A stretch of DNA of 64,000 bases from Baylisascaris procyonis (Eukaryota > Nematoda > Chromadorea > Rhabditida > Ascarididae), in contig JAZARR010000105.1 of assembly GCA_037389465.1 (NCBI GenBank), positions 372,001 to 436,000 of the forward strand, read 5' to 3'. Shown in pieces: positions 26,785 through 39,400 of this stretch (position 1 is its first letter; each line of letters opens with the position of its first letter). The notes beneath the pieces were generated by a model. The model ran no database searches, was not told the origin of the DNA, and saw nothing but the letters and a program-made list of their open reading frames with translations. The position numbers and the translations under genes are program-made.

Positions 26785-29700
26785 TAAAAATGCTGGATAG
26801 AAAACCTAAAGCAAGAATAATCAATTTTATTTGGAATAACGTGCACTTCGCAAAAATCAGCCGCAAAGACAACTCGTTAAATTCCTGCATTGGGAAACAT
26901 TCAACTAGCCATCGCGTTTCAAAGCAAAGATCTTATCGAAAAGTCATTTTCAACGCCTCACAATGTACTGACCACTAATATGGTGATCGTTCAATGAAAG
27001 TAGTGGCCATTTCATTAAACTCGAATAAGTAGTGAGTTTTATTGGGCCTTTTTGATTTGGGAACAACGTATTTTTGAGAATGGGACGGGGAGTGGCAAAG
27101 GGAGGAGTGGCATAAGGAGAGAAGCGTTCAACACCCCTATCGACAGAATAGCGGTAAATTGCTTTCCTCCTCCCTAAATGAACCTTCAAGGTGAAGTGGA
27201 AATTAGCGTTTTAATTGCCGAATTTCGTGTGTATTGAGAACTGGACAAGCCAATGTTTCAAATCCGTGAAATAATAAAGAGAGTGCTCAGTGATCGGTTT
27301 TAATAACAAGTCGTTGCCATCAATCCACGCTTTCAATCACATTTTGAAGTGATGAAGGAAGTGATAAGTAAATGACGTGAGGATGGGGTGACGAATTGGG
27401 GACAACATGGTAATGATTTAAGAGGAGAGAGGAGAGAGAGATAGGAATGGCCTAATTTGCCAAATGTAAAGGAGGATGAACTTCTAAAAATTGTTTTACG
27501 CTTAAAAGTCTGAACGTGTGGAGTTTTAGTGGTGGAAAATTGACCAGGTCTTTCGAATGTGAAAGAACTCAACACTAAGCGCCTTTTGCACTAACTAAGT
27601 ATGTGAGCGATTTTATGCAATTTGCTCCCGAGCTAAAAAGAAAAAAACACCCCGTAAAGTAAAACCGAAAAGCAAGTGAGGCTGTTTACAACTCGAATCT
27701 GCGTCGAATTATCACAGTCATCCAGTCATTTATAGCATAAGTGGGCAGCCCCATCGCTCCACCATTTCGCAATGTTCAATTTTCGCATCTGAATTTAGTG
27801 CGAGCGATCTTTCGCTCTTGATTATCCCAATTAGTTCCGCAATGACGAGATATAAATACAAAGTTCTCATGGGATATGATCGTTAAATATTGCCTTAGAG
27901 ATAAAGTTCAAAAAATAAACGCTGTTTCCCTCAATCCACCAAGTTTATATGGAGATCCGATAATGGTAGTATCGCAAGCAATTTATACAATGCGCAATTA
28001 AAGTAACAATGAATTAACGCATCTCGAAAGTGCTCTTTGAACGAACGAATTGCACTCTATGAAAAACAGGTAAAGACACCAGAAGAACTCACACAAAATG
28101 TGTTTCTAGCAATTCCGCTAAACAGACTGGATGACTAATCAAATGCTTAACAGAAGAGAAACTTGGACGGGCGGATTATTGGCGCTCACTAAAGGAAGCC
28201 TCTAAAGTCGCTCAAATACTTTCGCTGTAAAGAATTACAAACAAGTTGCAATGCTGAAACACGGAATCCTATAAAAACGCTCAAAGATGATTACCTCGCA
28301 ATCTTCGTGCAAAAACTCTCTTCCGTCATCACATCGTATGATCGTCCATTCTTATGAAGCCAACTTTCTACTTGAGCTTGCTTCGCCACTGATTTTCTTC
28401 AGTCATGGTATTCGTCGCTTTCAAATTCGGCCGATTCCACGTTTATTCATTTTCATTCTTCTTTCGACTTGACTATAATCACATCCTGCTTCTCCCGTCC
28501 TTAAAGCTTCCAACGTCTTCTATGGAATTTCTTCGACCCATGAATTTCGCTGTCCTTCATTTCGAAGTGAAATTCACAGACGGCAATGTTTGATTTCGAC
28601 CGTCTTGCCTCTGTTCCATCTTGATTCGCTTCTGCGATCTAAATTTTTTCTCTTAGACGATAATAATGCTTCTAGAATGTAAATTCTATATGAGAATGAA
28701 AATTAGAACGAAGGCTGTAATAGGTGAAACCGCAATTCGGGTATGATGTTATGGATGAACCGCACATAAATTCGGCTCAGAAATTCAAGCTAACCCAGCT
28801 ATTTTACTAGGAACATTCTATCAGCTGTGTCTTTAAAAGCGATACTATATCTATCGTATTTCTTAATTGTCACCTGTCGGAACGTTCAAAGGTTTTAGAA
28901 CCTCAGACATTCAAAGCCGCTCCCTTTAAGTAGTACGCCCGCCGACTGCTAAGATAGTGCTCAAACAGGCCAATGTCTTTCACCATGTCGTGTTGAAGGA
29001 CTAATCAACAGTCCATCACCGGATGAGAGCGTTTTTCACTTCTGATAGTAACCGATTCCTCAACCAGCACAATGTGTGAAAAACTGCAGAAACAGCCCGA
29101 GTGAGCATGGCTCCAGGAAGCCACATCACCAGATGCAAGTTTGGCGCGATTGTGGCAAGTAGCAAACCAAAAAGACACAAGCGAAATTGTAGCACATAAC
29201 ACACAGCAAAAACTGGCGCCACATAACCTCAAATCAATTCACTTCAAAAGCTTGAAATGCTCCCCTTTCCTTCTACTACAAAGACTGACAATCTATTTCT
29301 CGCTACAAATTGAAAAAGTTACGTATTGCCGTGTGGCACCTTCCCCAAAAACACCCCAAAAAAAATCATGCCCCCCGCCCTCCTCGCGGATGTCATATTC
29401 CAGACCACGGCGCAAGAAAATAGGATAGCACATAAGTTAGCGCGTGCTGTGCATATTCTGATTCTCTCAACGAGTTTAGGGCGAATAAGAAAGAACTTAT
29501 TTGCGAAAAGAAGACAGTAGCAGCTCCCTCGATTACTGGATCAGGAGGTGCGCCTATGGGAATCAACACGGAAATTTTTGAACAGCAAGAAGATAATCCT
29601 GACCACATGGCTGAATTCATCTTCAGTGCTCCCTTTAGTAGAATGGCACGACCGTTATGTTGACTTAAGTGATTTATGCAATATGCATTCATACTCGACC

Positions 29701-32138
29701 GCACGATGCAACCGATTACCATCCACCCTCTCAATTTTTTGAAAATTTTGTGGCTTGTTGTTTTTTGCCACGATTTAAGGCATGCTGCTTTAGAACTAAA
29801 TTTCCGACTTGTTATTTTTAAGAAAACAACTGATCATTTTGGAAAACATTTGACGAATCTTGAATCTGCAAACCGCCAAGGATCGCTTTCGCGTACCCAT
29901 TCACTATTGAATGTAATGATCTTATGATCCACAAATATAAGCTCTCCGTTGATTCGTAAAGGGAAAAAAATTTTGTATTCTCAGACTTTTCTTCAAATCT
30001 TATGAGCTATTAATCCTTTTAAATTTGCCTCTTTCAAATCAGGGAGGGGGATATTCGTAGCTGGAAGCGAAGGCTTATCGCCTAATTATGAGAAAATTAG
30101 CGGAGTGGGATAATCATAACAAACACCAGCGACTTCCCTTCAAAAATTTGATTTACTGTAAAGGACGCCGGAAATGTTTTCATTTTTGATGAAAGTTCAG
30201 TATCAAGCGATTCATTTCAGCGCACTAGCAAAATAATAAAGGTATTAACCTCAGTTAAATTCAGCGATGAGATGACAACACCTGAGGTAGCCCGACGTCA
30301 TCTGTGCATTTAAATGGCATTGCCAGCACAACGATGGAGGCGAAATTCCACTCAGAGATGCCCTCCACGGTGACGACAGATGTCTATAACTTCGACAAAA
30401 CTAATTAAAATTGCTCAATAAAAACTACACCACACAACACGCATCAATCTTTACCGAAAAAAAAATAATAAAAGCTTGCGCATTTATCATAGAAACATTC
30501 AGCCATCATTTGCCTAGGTAGAACACCGAAATCATATCACACCACTTCAAAAAGGCATTAAACATGCATGCTACCGAAACTTTCATAATTTCTTATATTT
30601 GTAAACAACAACATGAAAATCAAAGGGTAAATTTATGAACGACAAAGTTAAAAGGATGAAACATAAAACGAGGAACAGACGGCTTTTAAGGCGCAATCGA
30701 AATGATTGGACAATCGCATAGAAATAAAACAATAAAACCACAAATGACTGCAATTTCTAAAGGCAATGGACTAAAGCAGATAGAAGATATCAGCAATCCA
30801 TCGACCACCGAATAATTCTACACTCTAACAATAACTCGCCAGTGCACATCGACTTAGTGACAGCAAGATAAGCAGCATACGGTAAGATCTAATTAGAGCA
30901 CAAAAGTGGCGAAATCTTCGGAACATGAAGGCGATTCATCGTATCACCATAATGATTTGTTTATTGCTTATGTCAGCTGAAACCTATAAACTGAACTCAT
31001 ATTTAAACGGCGAGAAAAAAGTGAACAAAGAAAAGGTAAATAAATTTATAGATAGAAGAAGAAGAAACGCATATGAGATATAAAGTGACTGGTGGATGCA
31101 CATGTAATTCAATAGAAACAATCAAAAGAAGCCCTCACGTCGAATGAGCTAAGGCGACTACACAATATCGAAACGTTTTGAGTCTCAACTATGTCCTGAA
31201 GAAGACTGCGCCAAATACGAATACGCTAAATTGAAAACTGTAAAAGACGCTATTTATAAAGCACATTTTGCATACCAACTAAAATCTGTAGGTTCTACGC
31301 TCCTCAGCGAACGAAAAGATACTAAAGAACAATATGTCACAAAAACGCTCACTATTTCATGGCATAAAATAAGAAAAAGTTTTACACCGCGGTACATTAA
31401 AATCTCGAGGCTAAAAATTTTTTAACGAGTCTAATACTATATAGTGAAGTATTCTTGAACGCTTTCAACAATCTTCATATCCGAAACAAAATGAGGGGAC
31501 TAAATCTGAGTGCAGTATTCTAAAATAGGTCGGCACTAAAATAATGAAGCCTTACGTAAGTGCCTAAAACACCTATGTCACAATGCCCGCAGAAGGCAAT
31601 TTGCAGTCTTAAAAGTCTTCGGACAACTTCAGAACACTACAAGTTCCATCGCTTCCATCGTACATTGAGAGTGATTTTCACAGCAAGCTCACGAATTCCG
31701 CCATCGACAGATGAGAAAACGTCACCCTCTAATTGCAGAAGAACATCTACGCCAAACATTACCACGAACCACACGCCACTTCCAACTCGATATGTTTGAA
31801 TGCCACAATCTCGACTATTCACTGAATTTATAGGCATCAATTTGGAGGGAATGAAAGTCGGTAACTTGATCATCCAACGATCGACACATCATTGATCGAC
31901 ATTTACTGATGTTCACTATATCACTTATACACGCAAGCATCTTCACTACAGCAAATAGGTCATTTACTCTAGAGATCATTCGTTAAAACATTTATATACA
32001 GCAAAAAGAGAAGAGATCTTTAATTTACAGTGATCTACTATGCATAGTTGGGTGTACGTGCAAATTTCCCCATTCGGAGTTACTCAACAATATTTTCACT
32101 CGATTGCACCCTTACAATGAACGATCAATAAACGAATG

Positions 32139-32178
32139 CACTTCTCCAGTTTGCCACCTTTGGCATACTGGAGAAGTG
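32139..32178. other. Near-perfect 40-nt hairpin flanked by a 12-bp direct repeat
   Basis: CACTTCTCCAGT pairs fully with ACTGGAGAAGTG; after one T/T mismatch TGCCA pairs with TGGCA around a CCTT loop. AATAAACGAATG occurs on both sides (32127-32138 and 32190-32201). It is short for a microRNA precursor. Confidence 0.75.
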
Positions 32179-32368
32179 TTCCAGTGTTCCAATAAACGAA
32201 TGTTCCAATGCTCGATTTTCCCGTGACATATCGCCGAATTATATTCGGTTGGGGACTTCATGCATTCATTAGAAACAAGAAGCAACGCTGTTTAGAACCG
32301 AATGAGCCGAAATAAATCCCACTTCAGAAATCTCCAAACGATTCAGTGACTCATTTGATTCTCTGTAG

Positions 32369-32416
32369 GTCACAGGTAGTTCAAACAACACCGTCACAGG
32401 TAGTTCAAACAACACC
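32369..32416. repeat. Exact 24-bp tandem duplication
   Basis: Two exact head-to-tail copies of a 24-base unit starting GTCACAGGTAGTTC and ending AACAACACC. Confidence 0.95.
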
Positions 32417-33122
32417 AACTATGCGATTGAAATTCGCCTTAGTCGATTTTCAATGGCTCAACGACTCAGACCAATGAAGGTATTTTTTAACGGATCGCTT
32501 AACGATTAATTCAGGAGACAGTTTCGTCGATACTGACGAAATTCGATCTTTCAGCGAAACAGTAACTGATGACTGGTAAGGTGCTAAAAACTTCCCTCCA
32601 GACAATCGTCTTGCAGCCTCACCCTTCGTGCGTCATCACGTTACCTTGTATTCAGACAACAAATTCACGATAGATTTTATTAAAAACGTTCACGTATATT
32701 TGATCATCGTTACATCACTTCATTTATACAATACTTCGGCACTCTTCACCAACAGCAAAGTGCGCCTACCAAATATACAGCAAAACAAACCTCAAAAACA
32801 AAAATTAGGGCTCACATGAGCAAAGCAGTGTGCAAGGAACGATTTCAAATCAGTAAACGAGACCAGCACGTGAGCGTGTATTCAAAAACTAAACAATCAA
32901 CAAACCGCTGTGAGAAGAATTGAGGATGTTAACAGGGACAACATTCAGCACGCCACATCACTTTCCTTCGCGACTGCAACCTCCACACCCTTTTCATCCA
33001 CCCTCCATACGAAATTCAACCGCAGCATTTTTGTGCCTCCACCCATCGCTTTACGAAGGACATCAAATAATCATAACAGCTGTTAGTACCCCGTGATAAC
33101 AGGTCTCGGTTTAACGGCGTTC

Positions 33123-33170
33123 CACTCGCCATAGGCGCCGGGGTTAACCTATGGCCATATGATGAGTGGG
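33123..33170. other. GC-rich inverted repeat, start of an unusual patch (33100-33290)
   Basis: GCCATAGG and CCTATGGC form an 8-bp stem with a 12-base GC-rich loop; CCACTC and GAGTGG pair outside it. A GGACCGGGTCC palindrome and a GGTTCAATCGA motif resembling a pol III B box (33233-33243) follow. No tRNA fold could be made. Possibly a SINE or LINE tail, or a structured RNA. Confidence 0.45.
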
Positions 33171-36100
33171 TTGGACCGGGTCCCCCTCCATCCTAAGGCT
33201 AGTTACCTAGTTACCCGCGGGGACTGGATTCGGGTTCAATCGAGACTGCCCGATGAGCATGAACACCCCGGTCCGTTTCCTCTCTCTTCTCTGATTACAT
33301 TAATTTGTTCGCAATATGGAGGGTATTTAAAGAAACTTGCAACAATTAAAGACCAAGAAATGCTTCAATAAACGAACAAAACGGCAATTAATGAAGCATC
33401 GGCACTCACGCTAACATACGACAGAATCTGAGAAAGGAACACGCAACATTAGACCTACGGCTATAGCGCTAATTTAGAAATGCCCCATAACTTGCACCCT
33501 TACTACAGTTTTTCTATACTTCGCCGCGCACGAAGGAATCAGCGAAAAAACGCTCAAGTAAAAAGTATAAAACGCTATCCCTTGGTAGAAGGAAATTTCT
33601 TCCTAACTGCTAACTGGATAACTATGCCAACGAAGGCTATCCATGAAAGACGGTACAAGTGGACGGTAAACAATGCCACTGTAACCACATAATCGTACAA
33701 CGGACGCTGCAATCTTGCACTAATGCGGCTCTATAAAAAAAAAATCACAGGCTGTTACTGCTGCCGAAACGATCATTTCTTATGTCGTAGAACCCGAATG
33801 CGGTGCTGCCGTCAACTACGTTAGCCGTATTCAACAACGATTATGTTAACTAGTACTCTCGCTAAAGTTGTTGTCCTATTTTCCGACAGCTCCCACAAAT
33901 TTACGCCTTCAAACCAATTCTGACAAATTCCATCTCAAAGTTTGCATGACCTCGTGAACTCCACTTCCTTCTTCTTCCCGATTCCTCCCTCGCTTCAAAA
34001 AAATGCAGGAGACAAGTATTCTCAGCATCAAATAGTAGTTTTTTTTTGTGGCTATCTGTGAGAGATGCGATGGGATGTCGATAAAAAGTTCTACTGCTTT
34101 AGATCGATCACCAACTGCTGCCAGTAATAAAAGGGATCCTTTGAACAAGTTGCCAAAGTCACAAGGGAAAAGGAAATACACTATCATATTACTTAAGCCT
34201 AGTTCAATCTTCGCATGTTTAAGGCGTGGAGGAAGGAAACGAATAAAAGCAACTAGCATACGTTCCACTCTGATAGCTTCAAATCAAACGATCGACGAGT
34301 GTTTGCTCGGTTTCTGATCCACTAAAAGAGATTAAAGAGGAGCGAAAGAAAGGCATTAAATTTATACTAGGAATCTATCTTTATCTGGACATCTAAACAC
34401 TGAAAGGAGTAATCTCGTTCAAATTCCATAAAGATATATTTACCAAGTACTGTGGATGATTTGTTCATAAAGAAAAGAAGAACGATTCTAACAATTAGCT
34501 AGTAGATTATCTTATTATTCACTAATATGTGCGCTAAGTGAGTGCCGACAAAGAACGCACAAGAAACACAAAAGCCGAAAGCCACATTAAAACGAAAGAT
34601 ATGTCACAATCTGCGAAATTACTCCCCAAAGCAAACATTGTTATGGGATTAATAAACTCTAATGCTCAACATAAAGCATATAGATGCTCGAAATATAAAA
34701 CTGCCTCAGCCCAAGAGCTGTACCGCATAAATTCTCAATAATCGCTAACTTAGCTTAATTGAGCACGTATTGCAGCACTGACAGAAATAATGGGTATTTT
34801 ACATAATGGTTATGAGGGGACAGGGTACGGATACTGAAATGCTCAGGGAAATCTTTTGCATTCTCTTAGCGATGAAAAAATTTCGACCTTCTTAAAGAAT
34901 AAATCCAGCCAATATATAGCAGCAAGGCACAACGCTTGCAACGAAATTCCGCCAGAATGACTCGACAGGAATACACTGAGGTTCTATCAATAAAAAGATT
35001 CCACCATTACTTACTTATTCTTTACAAAAAAAAAAAAAACAAACAGAGTGCGTCCGCATTTAAACGCATTGAAAGCAGAATCTGCAGCGAGGAAAATATC
35101 GTTCTCGAAAACAACGCATCTTTACTCCCCTATATTGTATAATAGGAGAATTTAATGCAGCGTAAAACATCCCTCATTAAATTCAGATTAACACTGTAGA
35201 AAAAATTCATACAAGAAGATGAAATAACCAACTATAAAATGCAACTTTATGCACAGGTAGCACGGCAATAACCTCTTCCGGCAGCAAGTCTCAATCATAA
35301 CAACATGCCGACTACTCGTAGACTGGCACCATTTTGCAAGTGAATAAAGCTAGCACCTCAAAATTACTGTGTACAGCGACCGAACTGATTTGACCAAAAA
35401 TAGATCATATAGTATTCCATCAACGTCCGACTTGCTTACCGGTAATTTTCATAATGGTTCTCTAATGAGCTGCAAAACAAATGATATCTAAGAAAGCAAA
35501 AATTACACCGATACAATATTTATAGACTCAAAAAGCGAAACCGTAACGCCTATACACATGTGAGCACCGTATTATGCAAATGGGTAAAGCGCCAAATGCA
35601 CTGCAAGCTCGGATTGCTTTCTTTGGCTGCCTCAATTAAGGCGGGCATCGACCGAATGTTGATTCCATCTAATAAAAAACGTCTGCCCATCAGAATTAGC
35701 CCAAAACCGAGCAAGCATTGCTCAGTTTTGTCATTCGCATAAAAGCGGCCATGGAACAAACAAACGCTTTAAAAGAGTGGAAATCAAGTAACACTCGACC
35801 TACCTACTGCCCACCAAAAGTAATTTGCTACCTTATGAGTTATCTGTAAATGTATTTATACGCGCTCAATGTGTGTTTATCGTCTAGCACTACCAATCTT
35901 GAAGCTTAAGCTATAATATGAACAACCTATAAAGTTACTCATCCACTTCCCACAGGATTCCCACTAGCCAACAAGTTGCTTTACCGAAATCTGTTACTCG
36001 TGCAAAATGGCACCATGAATCACCCATGCCTCTTTCACGCATGTATTTCCACTTGCTTAGTAGTACTAATGTTATCTTAATGTTGTGCAATATGCACTGC

Positions 36101-36211
36101 GACTCTCAATAAACAAGTTTGCCTATTTTCTACCTCAAAATGTTGCGTTGTTCGACTACTGATTAATAGGTCCATGAAACTGCTTCACATGATGTTCGCC
36201 GATGAACCCGT

Positions 36212-36464
36212 CTACATGTTATAGGCCACATAAATTGGGTCAAGTTGGTCGTGCAAGAACGCATCCCTGAGGTGCATACGTTGCTTTTCTCCACGACTGT
36301 TTATAGGTACCGTACCCGGGTCGACGATCACCACCACGCCGACAATCAGATGATGCTCTTCGAGAACAGCAGATGTAATTGCGGGAATCAGATCCAGTGC
36401 TTCCATTTCAGAACCCTCCGTTTCTGCTACCACAACCAGCAGATGTGTCCATGTAAAGACCGCA
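36212..36464 (-). CDS. DIP2: DIP2 last coding exon (33), with stop
   Basis: Acceptor ATTTTCAG; 1 nt in. It contains LLVVVAETEGSEMEALDL, LIVGVVVIVDPG, INSRGEKQRMHLRD and the C-terminus DPIYVAYNM, followed by TAG at 36212..36214. Very close to vertebrate DIP2. Confidence 0.99.
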
Positions 36465-39400
36465 CTGAAAATCTTTTGAAAATAGCCTCCTCTTTGGAAC
36501 AAAAGCGGCTAACGTAAAATCACCCTTCTAAAGACCTCAGAAGGAAATGCGTCCTGCTCGAAGCGACGAAATCCCAACAATTAAATATGTGAAATGATTT
36601 TTAATTACGGAGAACTAAAACACAGGAGGATGATTAATCTGCTACAATCTTCAGAAAAGTCAACTATATATATAGACAAGAACAGCACTGGGAAATTTCT
36701 GCGATAAACCCTAACGAGACTCTCAACCTTCCCAAACCGCTAAGAAAAACATGATGGGAATTACCAGATCAGACGATGAGAATATTTCAAAAGGAAGGAC
36801 CACCAACCATTCGATAATTTTCTTGTGCGCTCGGATAACACTTGCTTCGATGTCGACTGGATGGTAGCGCATTCCCCGCAGCATCATTGTTTCATCGAGC
36901 GCACCCACCACGAATACAGCATCGTGCAATTCTACAATTTATAAAATGCATACATATCCCATCAAAAACTATTCGAATTCGTGCACAGCTTGACGCCATC
37001 CTTTGCAACGTTGCCATTTTCATCTTTTCTCATGCATTACATAAATAAAGCCTTTTTTAAACTGTGCCCACCGCGAATTCTTATGTACGGTGTTCTAAAA
37101 AGTAAGGCATTGAATAAATGCCTCTTAAACTGTCCCCTTTCCTCCCCTTCAAAACCCAAATTCCCTCAAAAAATCTCATTCTTCACTTGAATACATTGAA
37201 CAGATCGTGGCAGAAGTTTATACGAAAGTGTTAAATTGATTCCACTTGAGTAGAAACGGACCTATTTCCGCATGCAAGTTTCAATACGGCATCCACCACG
37301 CTTGAAAATAATTTCGATGCAGTCAGTCCAATTAGAAAAGGGCATGCAATAATCAGATAATTCTTCCTATGCGCAAAATGTACATCGCTTTCGCGGGGAA
37401 TGATTTCGACTCTTTGTCCACAATAAACCGTCTCCTCTCCTGCTAACCAAAAGAACTAACTAATCTGAGCCGAGTCAACACCTCAGGAAGACAAATGCTT
37501 TGGTCCAATGACAACGACTTGGCAATCGCTGAAAACGATTACTGCAAACGTGTTCTTGATAACTCTACCATAAGTGCTTCCTTAAAAGCTTCGATGAGTT
37601 AAACAATTGCAACTTAAAAAGAAATGAATAGGATATTTCATATCAAAGCAAATCAAGAGATATTCCACTTGAAATGTGCCTTACTTCTTGCTTGAACATA
37701 TGACGTTAATATATCAGAACAGTTCGTCAATTAAACCCCTTATTAACCAACAGCACAATGATCGTTGCATCGATAAGCATCAACCAATTTTTGAAATACA
37801 TTCGAATATCTTTTACCTCCATCAGCAGTAATCGACTGCGTCTGCCGCAAGAAACCAAGGTAGCCAGTTCGAGCATATTTTGTGCGCGTATCACCGGTAG
37901 TCAACCTGAACGAAGATAAGCAACAGCATGTTGGAACGGTGAGTGGAACAAGTCTCTCATCGGATAGAATATATGCCCGCAGGTGGCCCTCAACATATCT
38001 CATAAACTTTTACGCAACCATAAAGAAACTGCAATTAGTGCGTGACACTCGCATGCAAAATCGAGGAAAACCTTTAAGTATTAACTTCGAGTTTGTAAGT
38101 TATGTGAGTAATGCGATTAGCTGAAAAGTTGGATAAGAGCACGCACAGTTTCCCGGCTCAAGAGTTATATTAGCAGTTTTCACGCCACTACATTTTCAGC
38201 AAGTTACTATGAAAACCTAAGAAATATGTATACAGCCACGCCAAGATCATACTATTTGAAGACATAACGAATGCAAAAAACGAATGGAATTTTAACAAGA
38301 AATGCGCTAAAGTTTAAAAAAATGATCAATAGGCAAAAACTTTCCAATGGGAGCATCAAACAATCCGAATCCATTTGCCTAAGCTTGCGCTCTGACCACT
38401 ACCCTCAATATTTTTGAACTCGTTCTCGACTGTGCACTTGCTGACGCCCAGTACTTTCTGCTGTCACCTCGCTTCAAATTCTGCCACACATTCGAACGAG
38501 TTTCAAGTGCGCACTGCGAGAATGCGCTACACTAACCTTGCATTGAAGTGATCCGCATGAAGTGAGGCTTCATCGCCGTAAACAGTGAAATAGCCGGCCG
38601 CATTGTGTGGTCCTGCTACCCAAATTTCACCCAAATGAGAATCGGCACACTGGCCCTTCGTCTCAGGGTTGGCGATGACCACCTTCACGCCAGGCAGTAG
38701 CTGAAACAATACTTCAATTTCCTTGGCTGCTCTACTGTTCTGATCCAATAAAAAAAAGCGAGCAATTCGACTGAGTGGGAAGCAAGAAAGTGGTGAGAAG
38801 AGACTGTACCTTTCCACTTTCCATAAGCGCGATGCTGTGCGGTGCGCCCTTCTCAACAAGAGTCACTCGATCGTTACGAAGTGCACGAGCATCAACATAT
38901 ACCGTTGCCGGATCGGGACTCGCCGCTCCTTGCATACAAATCGCTGTATTCACCTTAAAAGACCTGCCTTTTTAGGCGATACATCAACTTTCAGAAGATA
39001 TTGAAAATTATCTGTTCTACACCACCTACAACTCGATTTCATAACCATATCACCCATTACGCAGACTGTGCAACAGGAAGAACAAAAACCAAACCCACCA
39101 TTTGAAAAGTCGTGCAACGATGTTACAAATGCACTGAGTATTACCCAAATATGGTTAAAATCATTACTAGAAAGATCATGCGAACTCTTCTTTCAATAAG
39201 TAGATTTGAGGCCATAGGTATAGGTCATGCAACATCTACCATGCACAAATACCTAATATTTTGCTTGCAGCGAGTCAACTAACTGTTTCAAAAGGAAAAC
39301 CGGGAGTGAACAACAAGCATCACGTATTTCCTTACCCGACAACCGAACGACGTCGAGACGGCACGTGCATTTAGTCCTAGAGGAGAGAAGAGCTTCGTAA

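Larger units (their letters stand above)
26457..36211. other. Mostly non-coding stretch downstream of DIP2; several unusual patches
   Basis: No assignable gene. Purine-rich runs lie at 27088-27120 and 27415-27450. A less AT-rich block at 29005-29735 has open frames on the minus strand in more than one register. A stem-loop is at 32139-32178, a 24-bp tandem duplication at 32369-32416, and a GC-rich patch at 33100-33290. A 69-codon minus frame at 35550-35759 is unassigned. Confidence 0.4.

Noticed and set aside
33225..33260. Possible tRNA gene around GGTTCAATCGA
   Set aside because: The five bases flanking the loop do not pair, and no acceptor or anticodon stem can be drawn.
33909..34317. Open frames on both strands over the same 400 bases
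   Set aside because: Neither has convincing splice borders or a recognisable family; mutual shadowing cannot be resolved by eye.
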